Positions 52,626 to 64,000 of a stretch of DNA of 64,000 nt are shown here, one piece after another; within the stretch, counting starts at the first letter, position 1, and each line of letters begins with the position of its first letter. The position numbers and the translations under genes were made by a program. Under the pieces are notes generated by a model. That model did not search any database. It had not been told where the DNA came from and worked only from the letters and a program-made list of their open reading frames with translations. Origin of the DNA: Xenopus tropicalis (Eukaryota; Chordata; Amphibia; Anura; Pipidae); assembly GCF_000004195.4 (NCBI RefSeq), contig NC_030683.2, positions 89,367,410 through 89,431,409 on the forward strand. The letters are read 5' to 3'.

Positions 52626-52869
52626 AGGTTATGACTTCTCCCCAGCTATGGGTTTGGGCCATTGGCACCCAGAGCACTACAAAAATCCAGTGAGTTACTG
52701 CTGAATTTAAATTGCTTTGAAGTTTGGAGGTTCTAAATTATGCTTCTCCATTGGCGTGGCCCTCTAATTGCAACTAAATTATCCCCTTTGAGTGCTAGAC
52801 CCGGGCTATGAACACCCAGATCCAGAAATACCAGGATTAAGTTTGAATTAACTTCGGCTGAGCCACACT

Positions 52870-52945
52870 ATTATTATTATTATTAACATTTATTTATAAA
52901 GCGCCAACATATTCCACAGTGCTTTACAATAAGTATAGGTGAATA
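52870..52945. repeat. LINE/SINE-type 3' tail
   Basis: ATTATTATTATTATTAACAT followed by TTATTTATAAAGCGCCAACA and GTGCTTTACAATAAGTA. A frequent tail sequence in Xenopus DNA, with a microsatellite-like (ATT)n end. Confidence 0.6.
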
Positions 52946-53201
52946 TTGTGGACTTAAAGGGATACTGACACTAAAAAAAATGTATCTTCAAAATATTAAT
53001 ATATTAAAGGTTACCTATAGGTCATGTTGATTGGTAATTGTTACTTGAAGTTCCTAAACCTGACTGTTGCCAACCTGACTGTTCCTTCTCAACCTGGCAG
53101 TTATGGCTTCTATTGCTAACGAACTACTGCTGCACAAATATGGCAGCCACCTCATACATGGGGGATCAGATAAGTTATGTAAAAGAATCTGGCAAATACA
53201 T

Positions 53202-53394
53202 TTAGGGCTCTGGCACACGGGGAGATTAGTCGCCCGCGACAAATCTCTCTGTTCGCGGGCGACTAATCTCCCTGAAAATGCCATCCCACCGGCGAAAATG
53301 TAAATCGTGGTGGGGTGGCATACGCGATAGCTATTTCAGTGAAATCGCGGAAGTTGCCTTGAGCGAAAACTTCCAGAGTTGGCCAGAGCCCTTA
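53202..53394. mobile_element. palindromic MITE (GGGCTCTGGCACACGG family)
   Basis: Left TTAGGGCTCTGGCACACGG, then the hairpin GAGATTAGTCGCCCGCGA / TCGCGGGCGACTAATCTC; right GTTGGCCAGAGCCCTTA. Its right TTA is shared with the T2-type element that follows. Confidence 0.85.
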
Positions 53395-54119
53395 AAAGGA
53401 CAATGAAATGTTAGTAATGAATCCCTCCTATTCTAAAGCCATCTTATGTTAGCACTCATGGGCAGAGTTAATCCAGTGTCCCTGGTGTCCTGTAGTAGAA
53501 AACGCGCCCTCATCAGAAACCAAGTTAAGAAGTCGAGGGACATCACTAAAATTTTTGATTCTTCCAACCCACTGCTGCTGGCAGCCTAGAGTCATATTGG
53601 GTGCATTTTCATATCTCTGCGCATGCTTGAAATCTGAAGAGCTTTTCTTTGAAATGACGCGCTTCTGGAATCAGGGGAAGGGAATTTTTGCGCATGCGAA
53701 TTAGTGATTAATAGTAGTTGGGAGGAGCACTAAGTACTAAGTTTAGCAAGATGGCGGCAGCATTTTCACTGACTGCATGGGAGTTTGGGACATAGATAGC
53801 TACCTGACAAAACTAGTAGGAGAGCTGAAAACATAGCAATTGAGCACTATTATATTTGGACTATACAAGAGAAAAGTGGTTTGGCTTTTGTCCTTCTTTA
53901 TGGCAAATTTATAGTTAGCATGCAAAGGCAATGTTATGATGTATAAAAGATGTCATTTCTGGGAACTTTCTTTACACAGCTCAGTGTTTTTTCTTCCTGT
54001 TTGGCTCCTGACCTTCTGAACAGCTGAAATATGGGGAGACTTAAGGGCACTATTGAGACAACTGAAGGTATGCCTGCAGCTTGAGATTAACTCTTTATTA
54101 GCCTTTCCTTCTCCTTTAA
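53392..54119. mobile_element. T2-type MITE related to 17010-17836
   Basis: TTAA at 53392-53395 and 54116-54119. The right 180 bases (CACAGCTCAG, TTGGCTCCTGACCTTCTGAA, GGGGAGACTTAAGGGCACTA, CTTTATTAGCCTTTCCTTCT) match 17660-17836 closely. The left interior has AAGATGGCGGCAGC (53750) and two GCGCATGC motifs. Non-coding. Confidence 0.8.
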
Positions 54120-55556
54120 GGAGAACATACAAACCCAATGTAGTGAATGCTACACAGGATTTCTATTACACAACGTTACAATAAAACCAGGACTGGTGAT
54201 CCCATTCCATAGAAAAGCAGTAGAATTGTTGCTCTCTACCAGTAAAGGCCAGTTTCCAGCTGGCCTTGCATACAGTCTATTACATGCATTCATACAAAAT
54301 CTCCAGGTATGAAAATGCTGTGCAAGAACAAAGATTTTTAACATTTCAAGCAATACACCCAAAAATCAACATACGTGTATACCAGCGCATTATGCTTTAG
54401 GTAAACATCAGCTTAACAGCTAGAATAAACTTCCATTAGCAGTATCAAATGTTAACAATTTAAGAATCAAAATAGTAACACAAAGGCAGAAAAGTTAAAT
54501 TATCTATATTCTTATATCTGGTCCAGCTTCTCTACTTGAGAAATGGCATACTGGGCCAAAAAGGTATATAAATCATTTATTTGTGAGAGGATAATCTGCA
54601 AAAAGGTACTATCTTTGACTCTTTATTAGTAAGAGATGAGGGGTACGAGAGTAGTAGCACACTGAACATTACTATGAAGAAGTATTTGGTACAGGACTTG
54701 CTCTTCTGACATTTGCCATTCTGGACATTTGCCTCTATCCAGCCTGAAATAAGGTTGCGGCACAGTTAGTGTGAATCACTAAATTGTAACACTTGGGAAT
54801 GCAATCTTAGTTTACTGTCAAAGGCTTTTCAGTATCATATACATTACAGATATGTCAGTAAAACTAACAAAAAATAGTTCTGTGCACTGCCCACATATGA
54901 TTTTTAAGGATTCTAAACAAAGCAAAAGTCCAAAAAATTTGGAATTTTAAGTAAAGTCTGGTGCAAAATCTTAATTGTGATGTACCCCAGTCCCTAAGAA
55001 AAAAAAGTCAAATAATTTAAATTATAGCTAAAAAAAAAAAACATCTGAAGATCTTTAGTGTACAGGGCAAAATACTCTCAAAAATAGGTTCATTAGAGAG
55101 TTAAAATGCTAATGGTGATATTATAAGTTAACCATGCTAAACATATTTGTGGTGAAATAAGCAAGCAAGTACTGAGATCTGCACAATGCTTTTTGAGAGC
55201 AAAGAAATTAATTCAAAGAAAAACTGCTACCCCCAAGTGGCGAAAACCTGCATAAGCAATTTGGAAAAAAATAAACTTTCAGGAATACACATACATGTAT
55301 GGGATTTATTAACCAGAATGCTTAGGTCTACAGTGTAAGAGATCTTTCTATATGGAATGAAATACCAGAACACCATACTATAAATTAAATTATTTAATAA
55401 TAAAGCCAGAAGGATTGTTTTGCCACCCACGTGTATTTATGCAGCTTTGTTACTATCAAGTATAAGGTTTTTTATTTTTTTTTTATCACTAGGAAAAAGG
55501 AAATGAGCCACAGAATAAGAACTGTTTGCATAAAGAGGCCTCTATGGAAAATGGTA

Positions 55557-55800
55557 TTAGGGCTGTGAAACACCGGGAGATTAGTCTCACCGTGACTAAT
55601 CTCCCCGCAATGCCATCCCACCGGCTAGAATGTAAATCGGCGGTGGGATGGCATATGTGGTGTCGTGTTTTCCGAAGTTTCCTCTTAAGGCAACTTCGGC
55701 AAATCGCAGCGCCGCATACGCCATCCCACCAGCGATTTACATCCCATTTACAAGGGAGATTTGTTGCAGCACAACTAATCGCCGCGTGTCAAAGCCCTTA
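55557..55800. mobile_element. palindromic MITE (GGGCTCTGGCACACGG family)
   Basis: Left TTAGGGCTGTGAAACACCGG, hairpin GGGAGATTAGTC/GACTAATCTCCC, GCCATCCCACCGG and GGTGGGATGGC blocks, right GCGTGTCAAAGCCCTTA. TTA duplicated at both ends. 244 bases. Confidence 0.85.
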
Positions 55801-56136
55801 CCATTACCATCTTTAGGGCTACTTGGTTAACAGATCCCATACCTGTAGTAGATTTACACCACTGAAGAGAGTTTGTGCTTTTGCTATAATTTCTGGTATC
55901 TTGGGGTGATTATTTATTTACTGGCACACATCTTAGACTTCAATGAGGTTCTGGTCCATCACAGGGACTAAGATGCAAATGTCTAAACAGGCAGGATAGA
56001 AACTGACCATATACTGGCAACTGCATCTCAGTGCAGTGTATGTTTGTCAGTTGTACGGGAATTTAAGAGCACTGTGGCATGACAAAGCTCTTGCTTTCTG
56101 CCCCACAGTCAAGGCTTATAAAAAGAGGCACGCTTA

Positions 56137-56274
<138 letters not shown>

Positions 56275-58066
56275 TCATTGGAAGCTAGGATTTTATTCTT
56301 TACAAATACATCAGTGGAATAAACTCTATCCCTCTTGCCCAGTTCACTCCATTTATCAAGTTTACTTGCAAGGAATTACGATTCCTTACTTTACCATATC
56401 TTTTATTCTGCAATATTCAAGGTTTTACTGTGCAAGCAGATACTGGGGTTTCTTAAAGAGGAATTCACCTTACCATGGAGTTTTATCAGTTGCTCAGTTT
56501 AATATAAAAGTAAATTGATACACATAATATCAAACAATATTAGCATATTTTCAATATTCTGCATGAAAGTATCTGTGGTCTGTACATGATATTTCAAAAG
56601 TCAGGGGTATCCTTTTCCAGTATCTATGCCGTGTCATATAATGAACGGGCCTATAACCTCGACTCTTGCTACTTAACTTTTAATTGAATAACCCTGCAGT
56701 TAGCTAAATATGTACATAGCAGCACTTATAACCCATTGTAATTCATATGGAAGGGCTTTCTGCAAATGAAAGTTTCTTTAATGCATAATGCATCTTCTGT
56801 TTTAAATGGTGGGGTTCTTTCATTGCTTTATTAGAGTCAGGTTCATGAATATGGAATTAATGTGCCTCATCTGAATAACCTATAAATTGATATTATGGTT
56901 AGGGCATTATATTGCTAATGACAGATGAGTACCTCGGTAATGGTCATGACTGACAGCACATCTTGTCTGCCTGCTTGAATCTATTGCAAACATGCCTGAA
57001 AAGCTTACGGAAGGAATACACAATCAATGTTTCATGCTTATATTTCCCTACTTTGGCTGTATAAAAGCCCTAGGTATATCAGCTACTGCTATGTGAGAAT
57101 TGTACTATCCACATCTAGAAAAGTCATTTTGTTTATATAGGTCAATTTATCTTCTATAACTTATTTGACACACTGTTTGCTATTGGTCAAGGGGGTGGAA
57201 GTGGGTGACCTGCATGGCTACCAGAGGGCACCAAGGCTTGCAAAACTATATATAGTATAACAGGAGATCATACCCGATGTACTGAATATGTAATGTAACA
57301 AAGGTGATGGGAGCTGTGCAGCTCTACAGCCTTCTGACTCTGGATAAGAAAACCACACATATTATGTTCTAATTATCTAATTATAATGTTTTGTGCATAA
57401 GCCTGTGGGGCTTGATTACTAACCGTGGAAAAACTAGCACCAGTACAGTTACCCTTAGCAACCAAATAGTTCCATTTTAATTAACTTGCAATACACTTAT
57501 CAAAGCTGATTGACTGCCACTGATAAGGAAGTGAGTGTGTCTTTTGGTTAAAATCTTCTATTTCATTGAATAAATGTGGAAGGGCATTTCTAGAGGAATA
57601 CAATATTTTAAAAGTGAGATTGCTGTAAAGTGTTCTGTTTTGTCACAAGTGGCGTTTTTCTCTGCTGATAGAGAAACACCACTACCACACTCAGTCTGGC
57701 AGCAGATTGTGTGGGCACACAGAGGATTTTAGCCCAAAAAGTTGTGTGTTTGGGCTAAAATCAACCCTGGTGCAGTACTGTTACTTCTGACTAGTGCCAA
57801 TTGCATTTGTAAATAAATGCTTTTGCCCTTAAATCCAAGGGGTAAATCAAACTCCCATTCCCTGCCATGCCTTGTTCAATATAATACACTTTTTGCTAAG
57901 TCTATGTCTATACCGTTACAAATGACCTTTAACAAACTACAACAACAGAACCCTAAAAACCGCGCACAGTTTTTCCTGGAGCTGGGAACAATTTTACTAT
58001 GGAAAGTACAATACTATTGGCTGGCATTCTTTATAGTAAGTTGTGTCTCATAAAAATGCAGTTCGT

Positions 58067-58673
58067 TTAAAGGAGAAGGAAAGTCTAAGTCACTTGGGGG
58101 TGCCAAAATGTTAGTCACCCCCAAGTGACTTAAATCGCTTACCTTTTACCCCGGGCTGGTGCCCCTGTACGGAGAGAACAGCACCAGCCTGGGTAGCAGC
58201 GATCGCTCCCTTCTTCCTCGTTCACTGCACGCACATGCGCAGTAGAGTGAAAAGCCGAACTTTGAACAGAGAAGTCGGCTTCTCACTCTATTGCGCAAGC
58301 TGCTGTCCCGGACAATTGGCAGCAGCGGGAGAAGGAAGGAGGAAGTGCTCTCGACAGGTACCCCTGGCTGGTGCTGTTTTCTCCTAACAGGGGCACCAGC
58401 CCGGGGTACAAGGTAAGCGATTTAAGTCACTTGGGGTGCCTAACATTTTGGCACCCCCAAGTGACTTTGTATTCAGCTTGCTTGTATGCTTTGTAACACA
58501 ATGGATTTAAAGGACAAGGAAAGTCTAAGTCACTTGGGGGTGCCAAAATGTTAGGCACCCCCAAGTGACTTAAATCACTTACCTTGTACCCCGGGCTGGT
58601 GCTGTTTTCTCCTAACAGGGGCACCAGCCCGGGGTACAAGGTAAGCGATTTAAGTCACTTGCTGAATACAGAG
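58067..58673. mobile_element. two tandem, partly deleted T2 MITEs (CACTTGGGGGTGCC family)
   Basis: The first starts TTAAAGGAGAAGGAAAGTC (58067), the second TTAAAGGACAAGGAAAGTC (58507). Each carries AAGTCACTTGGGGGTGCCAA, its inverted TTGGCACCCCCAAGTGACTT, and TACCCCGGGCTGGTGC with its inverted GCACCAGCCCGGGGTA. Neither keeps the expected CTCCTTTAA right end. The second copy lacks the central spacer of the first. Confidence 0.8.
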
Positions 58674-58770
58674 ATGCTCAAACAAGCAATTCCCACAAGC
58701 CTACTGGGCTGTCAATTGCTTCCTATCTGAAATCATAGCATCCATATCCTTCTTAAAAGTGCCACACTGC

Positions 58771-59060
58771 TTAAAGGAGAACTAAAGCTTAACACATCAC
58801 ATTTTATCCTTGGGTCTTTCTGTACCAGGGTATGTGTCGGCAGTGAGACCCGAAGCTTCTACGTTTGAACAGAAGATGGCGCCCAGGTACGCAGCTGCAC
58901 TGCTCTGCATTTTTAGGTTGGGGTTTGCGACACAGGCAGTTTTTTTACGTTACAGAGTTGCAATAAGGGAGAGGTAATGGGGGCCGAATTCAGAGTCACA
59001 TTACTTGGCAGCAGCATAGGAGACCAGTGCATTATGTATCTGAATAAATGAACAATTAAG
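58771..59060. mobile_element. left end of a T2-type MITE
   Basis: TTAAAGGAGAACTAAAGCTT is a typical T2-type end, with AGAAGATGGCGCCCAGG at 58869 in the interior. The right end could not be located with confidence; the limit given is approximate. Confidence 0.5.
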
Positions 59061-59639
59061 CCTTGTAGAGTCCGCTTCTGTGACAACTTTGCTTTCTGCT
59101 AATTTTTTGTTAATTACCAACAACCCCTAAGCTTAGTTTGTCTACTGCAGCCCAGAGCACACTGAGCATGTGCAGTGCCATTTGGATGCAAAAGCCTAAC
59201 AAGATCCAAGATGGTGGAATTCCTGTGGACAAATTGGACAGCATAGAACATTACTGGTATAGAGTAACTGGAACTATGAGCTCAGCACACAAAATACAAC
59301 ATTACTTGAGATATTTTGTAGGCTTTAGTAAAAAAAAAAAAAACAAAAAAAATATAGTAAGTTTCTGCTCCCAATTATATCAGCCAATTCTGATTAATTC
59401 ATTATCTGATTATTCTCAGCAAGTAATACCAAATCTGCTCTGAAGTGATAATGTTGTCTGTATGACAGCAACCTGAGCTGATCAAGTGAATTATAAAACT
59501 GTTATATAATATATGTTTGTGTGTATAAACAATTATTACACAACTTTTACATGTAGGCCAGTTGAATTAATGGGAAAAAGTTGATGAATGCTTTTATACA
59601 ACAGTTTATGCATTTTTTTAAAAGCTATGATTGTTTGAT

Positions 59640-60110
59640 AACATTACAAGTATGGGTCTGACTTTAATCATGGCAGGGGCTGTTTTGCATGTAGAATGTA
59701 TAGCACTTGATAGCAGCATGATAAGTTAAATGCAAAGATTATCCAGTCCCTTGTCTCTAAATCCTGACACCCCAGCACAAGTTGGAGCTAATTTGCTTTG
59801 AAATCAGCAGCTCTGGCTATGTGGCTCTGAACAAAGCAAATGTCTCCAGATGGTTTTATTTAGGCACCATCTGAGTGTTATTATCAAGCAGATTACTTGG
59901 TTTCATGTTAACGGCATTCGTAACGCAAGCTGCCAAGAGCAAAGCGAATGCCAGTAAAAGAATTTCATCTTCACCTTTTTTAATTCTGCCTGAAACTGAC
60001 CAGAACCCTTTATAAATGTCACTCCGAGCAGCATGAAAGTGACTGTGTATATTCTGTTCCATTAACAACTTACAACACCTCTGCTCTGAGCTGCTGTGCA
60101 AGCATGACAA
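59640..60110. promoter_or_regulatory. candidate conserved noncoding element in rere intron
   Basis: Repeat-free complex sequence about 500 bases from the BAH exon at 60618. It includes GAACAAAGCAAATG near 59829 (SOX/POU-like), TGGAGCTAATTTGC near 59782, and TTTGAAATCAGCAGC. The short open frames are not gene-like. Regulatory role inferred only. Confidence 0.3.
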
Positions 60111-60616
60111 AGGAATGCAAAACTTTTAGAATAACAGTGTGCGCCTGCTAGATTTATTTGCATTGAGCAAGAACTGCCATAGACAACCGCTGTAACCTGC
60201 AATGCACAGAGATGTTGACTGAATCCATACAAACATTTCTCAGAATCCAGGTATTATTATGCCAGGACCGCTGAATATGGGGAGAACATTATCACCTATG
60301 CTCTCGCAACAGAAAGTAAATCCTAGCATACAGAGTAACATCTATAGTTCTATATATAAAGCAAATGCCTACAGCATTTTAGCATGGAAAAGTATGCACA
60401 GAGTAAAAGTTAATGTGCAGGTACGATAAAAATCTTAAAGCAAATTTAGAACCTAGAAGCTGCTCCATGCAAATATGGTCTGTAATCTGGAATTGTGCAC
60501 TGCATTGTATGGCTGAGTCTATGTAAGCACTTTATGATTGAATCATCATTATTTAGAAGTGGGGACTAGGCACACTGTAAATTCTACAGAAAATTAATGG
60601 CATGTTTAAGCACTCA

Positions 60617-60766
<150 letters not shown>

Positions 60767-61398
60767 TTAAGTAACTATCAGTCTGCTTCTCCATGTGCTA
60801 GTTAGGTCATGACCAAATCTCCTGTTAATCACCCTAAGGATAAAATCTGTTGGAAAACCAGAAATTCTAAAGAATAGCAAAGGGGACTTCGAATGTTGGG
60901 GACATGACACTGCCATTAAACCAACGCCTTTTATCTCAAAGACATTAAGCTGACAATGTAACACATTCAGCATCAGAACTATAAATTCAATGCTATAATA
61001 GAGTTCACCAATAATAAATATTAGGTACAGGTGGGCAAATTGCTGCCCAAAACACAAAATCCATAGTATTATGTCATAATAACAGAGTATAGTAACCAAA
61101 ACTATGCACTGCCCTGAATGGTCATTTTGACATAAATATGCATGAGTGTCAGCTAGAGAGAAATTAAAGTATTTAGGCGGAAAATGCACATAACAGATTT
61201 CTGTTTCCCCACACACTGGCTAAAATCTGCCCCATGTGCAATTAGCCCTGCATTTTTTCCTTAATTTTCTTTTTCTGTTGTCAAGGACTGTATCCATGAT
61301 CTTCTTGCTGCTAGGCCCTCTCATGTATGGCTATTCTCTGTTCAACTTACTAACAGGCTTTAACCCAATCAGAGACTGGTAGGCATGCCTAACTATTA

Positions 61399-61542
<144 letters not shown>

Positions 61543-62107
61543 CTAAAAAAAAAAAAAAAAAAAATGAATGGCAATGTAAACCTGAAGAAAATTAAACCTT
61601 TCTAGTATAGGGCAATAGATTATTTCAGTCATATTCTAACTTTGAAATGATATATTCTCTATAACCATCATAACAACTGCACTTATATTATTAAATACAA
61701 ATATAAAAGCTACTGGAGTATTTTTTATTTCTACTATTGGCAAGATAACAAAAACAATTCCTTTATGGTTCATTAAACTCCACCTTAAAAAAGCTGTAAA
61801 AAAAAAAAAAAAAAAAGGAAATGTAACTATAGGTAACTTTCCTATGTGCATTTATTAAAAATGTAAAAAATATTTGTAACTGCTATTGAAAGCAGTATTT
61901 CTGACTAACTATTAGAACAATGTAGCTGAAGTCAATTCTTCTCAAGCAAAGACTCTAGCTCCCACAATGCTTTGCATGCATCTTCACAGGTCTGTTAATT
62001 AGCTGGCTTTTGTTACACTGTTTCGCTATACAGAACCAGCAGTGCATAGCAAGGGACACACAGATACTGCTAGTAATAGCGATGAAACAGTATGGCAGAG
62101 ACACTGA

Positions 62108-62196
62108 TAAACACACTGCAGCACTCCGATTCCGTGTAGAAAGTGTTTATTGTGCCTTTCTACATGGAATTGGAGTGCTGCAGCATGTTTATCCAT
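62108..62196. repeat. short foldback
   Basis: About 36-base imperfect arms: AAACACACTGCAGCACTCCG with TTCCGTGTAGAAAG, facing CTTTCTACATGGAATTGGAG and TGCTGCAGCATGTTTA. A short spacer (TGTTTATTGTGC). No further family evidence. Confidence 0.65.
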
Positions 62197-63575
62197 AAGT
62201 TATAGTTGAACCTCAGCAGTGGGATCGGCAACTTGCACCCAATGCTACTATAACAAGCGCACGATATAGTGACACATTACCCATTTATAGTATGGCAGAG
62301 ACCGTTCCTACCCCTTAAATACAGTTCCTAACTCGCTCTCCTGCTCAAGCTAAAAGTCTGACCCCATTCTGCTGCTGGGGATTCTCAAGCGGTCATATTA
62401 CTATTGTAATAGAGATGTTGAATGCTTTCTTCACGTGAATATAACAAACACAAAGCAAGGCAACCTGCTGGGGCTTAAACAATATGCTTTTGTTGGAAGA
62501 CTGTCTCGCTGTAACTATGCGTGAAGGACTGGCACACAAGAGAAAGCAATAATGAGGAGCCAATATATGTTTCCCATATTCCAAATAGAGCAGGAAGTTG
62601 AGAAAGGCCTAGAGGGAAATTAACATTCTTGCATGGTGAGGCAAACCACAACGTGTTTATTTATATTTCTCCTATGCAATCACATTTCATTTTTTTTTTT
62701 TACAAGTTGTAAGCCTGCACGAATATTTAATCCCACATGAGGCATATTTGTGGTTTTCTAAATGGGGAAGAAAGAAGCGGTGGAATGTTATTGAGTTTAA
62801 AGAGCCTTCATTGAAATATCTACACTGCAGTGGACAGTGAACTGTGCAAGTACTGAAGTGACCAAATGGTGGCAGCATTGTGCCAGGCACGGGCTCTTAG
62901 CAGTGATGATGTATTGACTTAAGACAGTGTCATAAAGATTTTAATACTTTTCTTATCTGGAAAAATAAGAGGAGGGGAGATGTGAACTAGATAACTAGTG
63001 CCTTGAGTCTAAGATGACAAATGCTCAATATTAAGAGATCATCAGCTGAAAATTTGTATTTTCTGGTATAGTATGCCTGCGTTTAGCACTGCTGCCTTGC
63101 AGTGAATCTGACCTAGGCACTATCCCTGTACCTGCGTTTCCACTGGGTACTGTAGTCTCAGATCGCACAAATGTAATAAGCATTGATTATAAGCTTCAAT
63201 GGGGAAGGGACCAATATTAACTGTAGAACAGTGACATGCAACTTTATTCCACAAGACACAGAAACAAGAGCAATATCCAAGTGGCTATGTGAGCCAGATT
63301 AAAGGGAATAAATGGTAACTAAACATATATTATATACTCCCTTTGTCCTTGGCCAAAAAAAGTTTGCAGCTGGCCAATTGGCTGCCAACTTGGTTAGAAA
63401 TGACCTAGTCTCAGCCTAGTACTGTTTGTGAATGGTCAGCTTTAGTCATGTGGTAAAAAAGTATCTCAACCTCAACCAGATGTGATGTAAAGCGGACTAC
63501 AAGAAATACGACCAGAGCTAAAACAAACACCACTCCCCCTAATTACAAATTGACATACAATCTAATGCCTAGCCA

Positions 63576-63923
63576 TTAAGGTGGCCATACACGCACCGAT
63601 ATTATCGTACGAAACCTCGTTTCGTACGATAATCGGTGCGTGTATGGCATGTCAGCGAGCCGACCGATATCGCAGGAAGCTGCTGAAATCGGTCGGCTCG
63701 CCGATCGGCCAAGTTAGAAAATTTTGATCGGGCGCCATAGAAGGCGCCTGACCAAAATTCTCCCTTCAGAGCTGAATCGGCAGAAGGAGGTAGAAATCCT
63801 ATTGTTTCTACCTCCTTACCTGCCGATTCAGCCCTGAATGGGGTGTGGCGGATCTGACGATGTTTCGTGCGACCGACGGTCGTACGAAACATCGTGAGAT
63901 CGCCACGTGTATGGCCAGCTTTA
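63576..63923. mobile_element. multi-hairpin palindromic MITE, well preserved
   Basis: Ends TAAGGTGGCCATACACG and CGTGTATGGCCAGCTTTA. The inside is a chain of at least five hairpins: TATCGTACGAAAC/GTTTCGTACGATA, GAGCCGACCGAT/ATCGGTCGGCTC, GGCGCC/GGCGCC, GCTGAATCGGCAG with its complement plus AGGAGGTAGAAA/TTTCTACCTCCT, and GATGTTTCGT/ACGAAACATC. The TAA/TTA borders suggest a Harbinger-type 3-base duplication. Non-coding; the 108-codon frame is an artefact of the stems. Confidence 0.8.
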
Positions 63924-64000
63924 TACACCCAACTCTGTACAATTAATTTGCTTTGTCACACAGAAGTTGCAATGTTTGCCCTTTTTCTTATCTGCACCCT

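Larger units (their letters stand above)
61543..64000 (-). other. rere: upstream rere intron (5' exon lies beyond the window)
   Basis: No further rere exon is visible: nothing encodes the RERE residues expected before SKRDHLL. It contains a hairpin at 62108-62196 (CTGCAGCACTCCGATTCC with GGAATTGGAGTGCTGCAG) and the multi-hairpin MITE at 63576-63923. Otherwise it is unique-looking AT-rich DNA with A-runs at 61545-61564 and 61797-61816. Confidence 0.6.

Noticed and set aside
63602..63928. A 108-codon minus-strand frame at the right end
   Set aside because: Falls entirely inside the multi-hairpin MITE; no codon bias or homology.

Overview
The window is vertebrate genomic DNA, most likely from a Xenopus frog. 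It contains the 3' three-quarters of one large gene on the minus strand: rere (arginine-glutamic acid dipeptide repeats protein, atrophin-2), a nuclear-receptor and histone-deacetylase co-regulator. The frog assignment rests on many short TTAA-flanked elements with AAAGG-type ends (T2/Kolobok MITEs), palindromic MITEs ending in GGCCATACACG or GGGCTCTGGCACACGG, and a LINE tail of the type abundant in Xenopus. The exact species cannot be read from the sequence.

Nineteen canonical coding exons were placed by translation and splice sites. They run from the BAH-domain exon at 61437-61542 to the last exon at about 9855-12260 and give 4,167 coding bases (1,388 codons plus TAA), all phase-compatible. 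In protein order they encode the end of the BAH domain, ELM2, SANT, the GATA-type zinc finger, acidic and basic linkers, the large proline-rich exon, the Arg-Glu repeat exons, the His-rich segment and the conserved atrophin C-terminus. The first exons (roughly 170-180 codons by comparison with the remembered human protein) lie beyond position 64000. One additional first exon at 49596-49621 (MDDLFSPC) joins in frame to the exon at 44567-44615. It predicts a 1,294-residue isoform lacking the BAH region.

Layout: 1-9854 is downstream intergenic DNA with a LINE fragment, a U2-snRNA-like segment inside a long foldback, and a GC-rich block that looks like a conserved regulatory element. 9855-12226 is the 3' UTR. 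12227-29166 holds the 3' coding exons, with a 9.4 kb intron (13220-22604) packed with nested MITEs. 29167-37834 is an intron with candidate conserved noncoding elements. 37835-44615 holds the ELM2/SANT exons among palindromic MITEs. 44616-56137 is a long intron with (AT)n microsatellites, hammerhead-like repeats, the alternative promoter and MITE clusters. 56138-61542 holds the BAH exons, and 61543-64000 is upstream intron ending in a multi-hairpin element.

No bacterial-type operon, CRISPR array, complete viral element or unknown protein-coding system was found. The most interesting signals are the alternative first exon, a GC-AG intron, four hammerhead-ribozyme-like cores (three of them next to (AT)n tracts), the U2-containing foldback, tandem RFX X-boxes in an intron, and MITEs carrying RFX, NRF1 and YY1-like motifs.
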